From an uncultured Polaribacter sp. (GTDB lineage Bacteria; Bacteroidota; Bacteroidia; Flavobacteriales; Flavobacteriaceae), in contig CAJXAS010000096.1 in NCBI GenBank assembly GCA_913050305.1, positions 1 through 7,120 on the forward strand: a stretch of 7,120 bases of DNA. Reading direction: 5' to 3'. A program made the translations under genes and the position numbers. The notes under the pieces were generated by a model. The model was not told the origin of the DNA. It saw only the letters and a list, made by a program, of their open reading frames with translations, and did not search any database. This document shows, in pieces, positions 5,903 through 7,120 of this stretch. Positions within the stretch are counted from its first letter, which is position 1. Every line of letters begins with the position of its first letter.

Positions 5903-6469
5903 ATGGAAAAGTTAACGGATAAGTTTTTATGGAAAGCATTAAAAGAAGGAGACCTAAATGCGTTTTCTGTGCTTTTTGAAAGCTACTACCCAGATTTACA
6001 CAGTTACGGATTAAAGATATCTAAAAATACTGCGCTTACAGAAGATACGTTGCAAGACTTTTTTTTATATGTTTTTGAACATAGAGAAAATTTAAGTGAT
6101 TTAGATACCATTGCGCCTTACCTTTTCACGTCCTACAAACGCTTTTTATTAAAGGTGATGAATAAAAACAGCAAATTAACACATACCGATTTTCCTGAAG
6201 ATACTTTTGTGGACCTTCAATTTACAGCAGAAGAGATAATGACAGAGCAAGAAACAACCATTTTTAGAAATAAAAATTTATCTGTTTTATTAAACAAATT
6301 ACCAAGTAGACAAAAAGAAGCCATTTACTTGAAGTACTACAGCGGTTTAAAAGCTACAGAAATCTCAGAAATAATGGGTATTAATTATCAGAGTGTAGTA
6401 AATACATTACATAAAGCAATAAAAAGTTTAAAAGAAGAAATCTCTATTATAAAACTATTTAAGCTTTAA
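5903..6469 (+). CDS. ECF-type RNA polymerase sigma-70 factor
   Basis: This 188-residue protein has only sigma regions 2 and 4, as expected for extracytoplasmic-function sigma factors of the Bacteroidota FecI-like group. Region 2 spans about residues 6-85 (KALKEGDLNAFSVLFESYYP; LTEDTLQDFFLYVFEHRENL; IAPYLFTSYKRFLLK). Region 4 spans about 124-180 (LPSRQKEAIYLKYYSGLKAT, then the helix-turn-helix around EISEIMGINYQSVVNTLHKAIKSL). I chose the ATG at 5903. The frame stays open to a TTG at 5885, which would add six residues, but the family usually begins close to region 2 and ATG is the commoner start. It is divergent from moxR and followed after 64 bp by a FecR gene, so it is probably held inactive by that protein and released by an outer-membrane transporter signal. 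Its targets are not visible here. Confidence 0.92.
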   Translation: MEKLTDKFLWKALKEGDLNAFSVLFESYYPDLHSYGLKISKNTALTEDTLQDFFLYVFEHRENLSDLDTIAPYLFTSYKRFLLKVMNKNSKLTHTDFPEDTFVDLQFTAEEIMTEQETTIFRNKNLSVLLNKLPSRQKEAIYLKYYSGLKATEISEIMGINYQSVVNTLHKAIKSLKEEISIIKLFKL

Positions 6470-6533
6470 CATAAAATTAAGGGTATAAAAAACATAATAG
6501 AATCTTATATAAGTAGAAAGAGACAATTAAAAG

Positions 6534-7120
6534 ATGATTAAAAAACAATACAATACCATAAACGATTTTTTAGAAGACGTGTCTTTTAAAAATTGGGCAT
6601 TACAAAATAATGGTACCGACATAAATTTTTGGGAATTTTGGATTGCAAATAATCCAGAGAAAAATGAATTGGTAGACAAAGCGAAAGACCTTGTATTAGG
6701 TGTTTCTTTTAATAAGGACCTTGTTAGCAGAGAAAAAGTTGCTTTCGAATGGGAAAAATTAGAAGCTAAAATTCAGAAAAAAACAAAAGCACCAAAAGCA
6801 CCAAAAGAAAAAGTTAGATTTTTAAGAAAATTTAGTGCAGCAGCATCTATATTATTAATATTTTCTTTAGGTCTCTATTTCTTAAAGAGTAATTCTAAGA
6901 TAACACATAAAACTAATTATGGCGAAATATTAAATATTAAATTACAAGATGGTAGTGATGTTACTTTAAATTCAAATTCTAGCTTATCTTACTACAAAAA
7001 CGAAAGTAGAAAAGTTTGGTTATCTGGTGAAGCATTTTTTCAGGTTGATAAAAAAGTAGTTACTCAGGCGAAGTTTTGGGTAATTACAAAAGATTTATCT
7101 GTAGAGGTGTATGGTACTTC
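6534..7120 (+). CDS. FecR-family anti-sigma factor, 3' end missing
   Basis: This frame runs from the ATG at 6534 off the right edge (195 complete codons). Residues about 10-60 form a cytosolic N-terminal part of anti-sigma type (NWALQNNGTDINFWEFWIAN, then NPEKNELVDKAKDLV). A Lys-rich stretch with a repeated KAP (86-91) leads to a membrane helix at about 101-117 (SAAASILLIFSLGLYFL). The periplasmic FecR domain begins at about 128 (YGEILNIKLQDGSDVTLNSN; RKVWLSGEAFFQV; the conserved VEVYGT at 190-195 is almost the last visible part). FecR proteins bind their ECF sigma factor in the cytosol and sense the plug or signalling domain of a TonB-dependent transporter in the periplasm. Typical members are about 300-400 residues, so roughly half is visible. 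A weak purine-rich stretch (GAAAGAGA) precedes the start. There is no terminator between it and the sigma gene, so the two are probably co-transcribed. Confidence 0.9.
   Translation, partial: MIKKQYNTINDFLEDVSFKNWALQNNGTDINFWEFWIANNPEKNELVDKAKDLVLGVSFNKDLVSREKVAFEWEKLEAKIQKKTKAPKAPKEKVRFLRKFSAAASILLIFSLGLYFLKSNSKITHKTNYGEILNIKLQDGSDVTLNSNSSLSYYKNESRKVWLSGEAFFQVDKKVVTQAKFWVITKDLSVEVYGT

Noticed and set aside
1..7120. Search by eye for a CRISPR array, tRNA, IS element ends or phage/defence genes
   Set aside because: No regularly spaced direct repeats outside batC, no cloverleaf-like segments, no transposase or integrase motifs; all sizeable frames are explained by the Bat operon and the sigma/FecR pair.

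Overview
This is an AT-rich window whose gene content and order point to a member of the Bacteroidota, most likely a marine Flavobacteriaceae in the Polaribacter/Tenacibaculum range. That placement rests on the Bat (Bacteroides aerotolerance) gene order, the AT-rich codon use, the scarcity of Shine-Dalgarno sequences, TAnnTTTG-like -7 promoter elements, and an ECF sigma/FecR pair of Bacteroidota type. The genus is a guess; the family-level placement is firmer.

Region 1 (positions 1-5765, minus strand) is a Bat operon, transcribed right to left. It starts with a MoxR AAA+ ATPase, then a DUF58 protein, a membrane-anchored protein with a BatD-like extracytoplasmic part, BatA, BatB and BatC. The first few bases of what is probably batD may lie at the left edge. 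From the DUF58 gene to batC the genes are tightly packed: gaps of 7, 27 and 0 bp and one 14-bp overlap. The exception is a 75-bp gap between moxR and the DUF58 gene. The parts fit one membrane-associated machine. MoxR is a cytosolic ATPase/chaperone. The DUF58 protein is a soluble MIDAS-bearing partner. BatA and BatB are membrane-anchored von Willebrand A (VWA) proteins. BatC is a TPR protein with a signal peptide and a long Lys/Asp-rich linker. The role in stress or envelope homeostasis is family knowledge; the molecular substrate is not known.

Region 2 (5766-5902) is the divergent intergenic region. It holds TAnnTTTG-like elements facing both ways and a perfect 8-bp inverted repeat (TTTTAACA-N10-TGTTAAAA) at 5813-5838 that could be an operator shared by both transcription units.

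Region 3 (5903-7120, plus strand) carries an ECF-type RNA polymerase sigma factor, then a FecR-family anti-sigma gene cut off by the right edge. In Bacteroidota such pairs usually regulate a SusC/SusD-type TonB-dependent uptake locus, which would lie beyond the right edge.

No rRNA, tRNA, CRISPR array, insertion sequence or phage gene was seen. The window looks like core-type chromosome. Its less understood parts are the BatD-like protein in the middle of the operon, the three MIDAS proteins in one operon, and the inverted repeat in the divergent promoter region.
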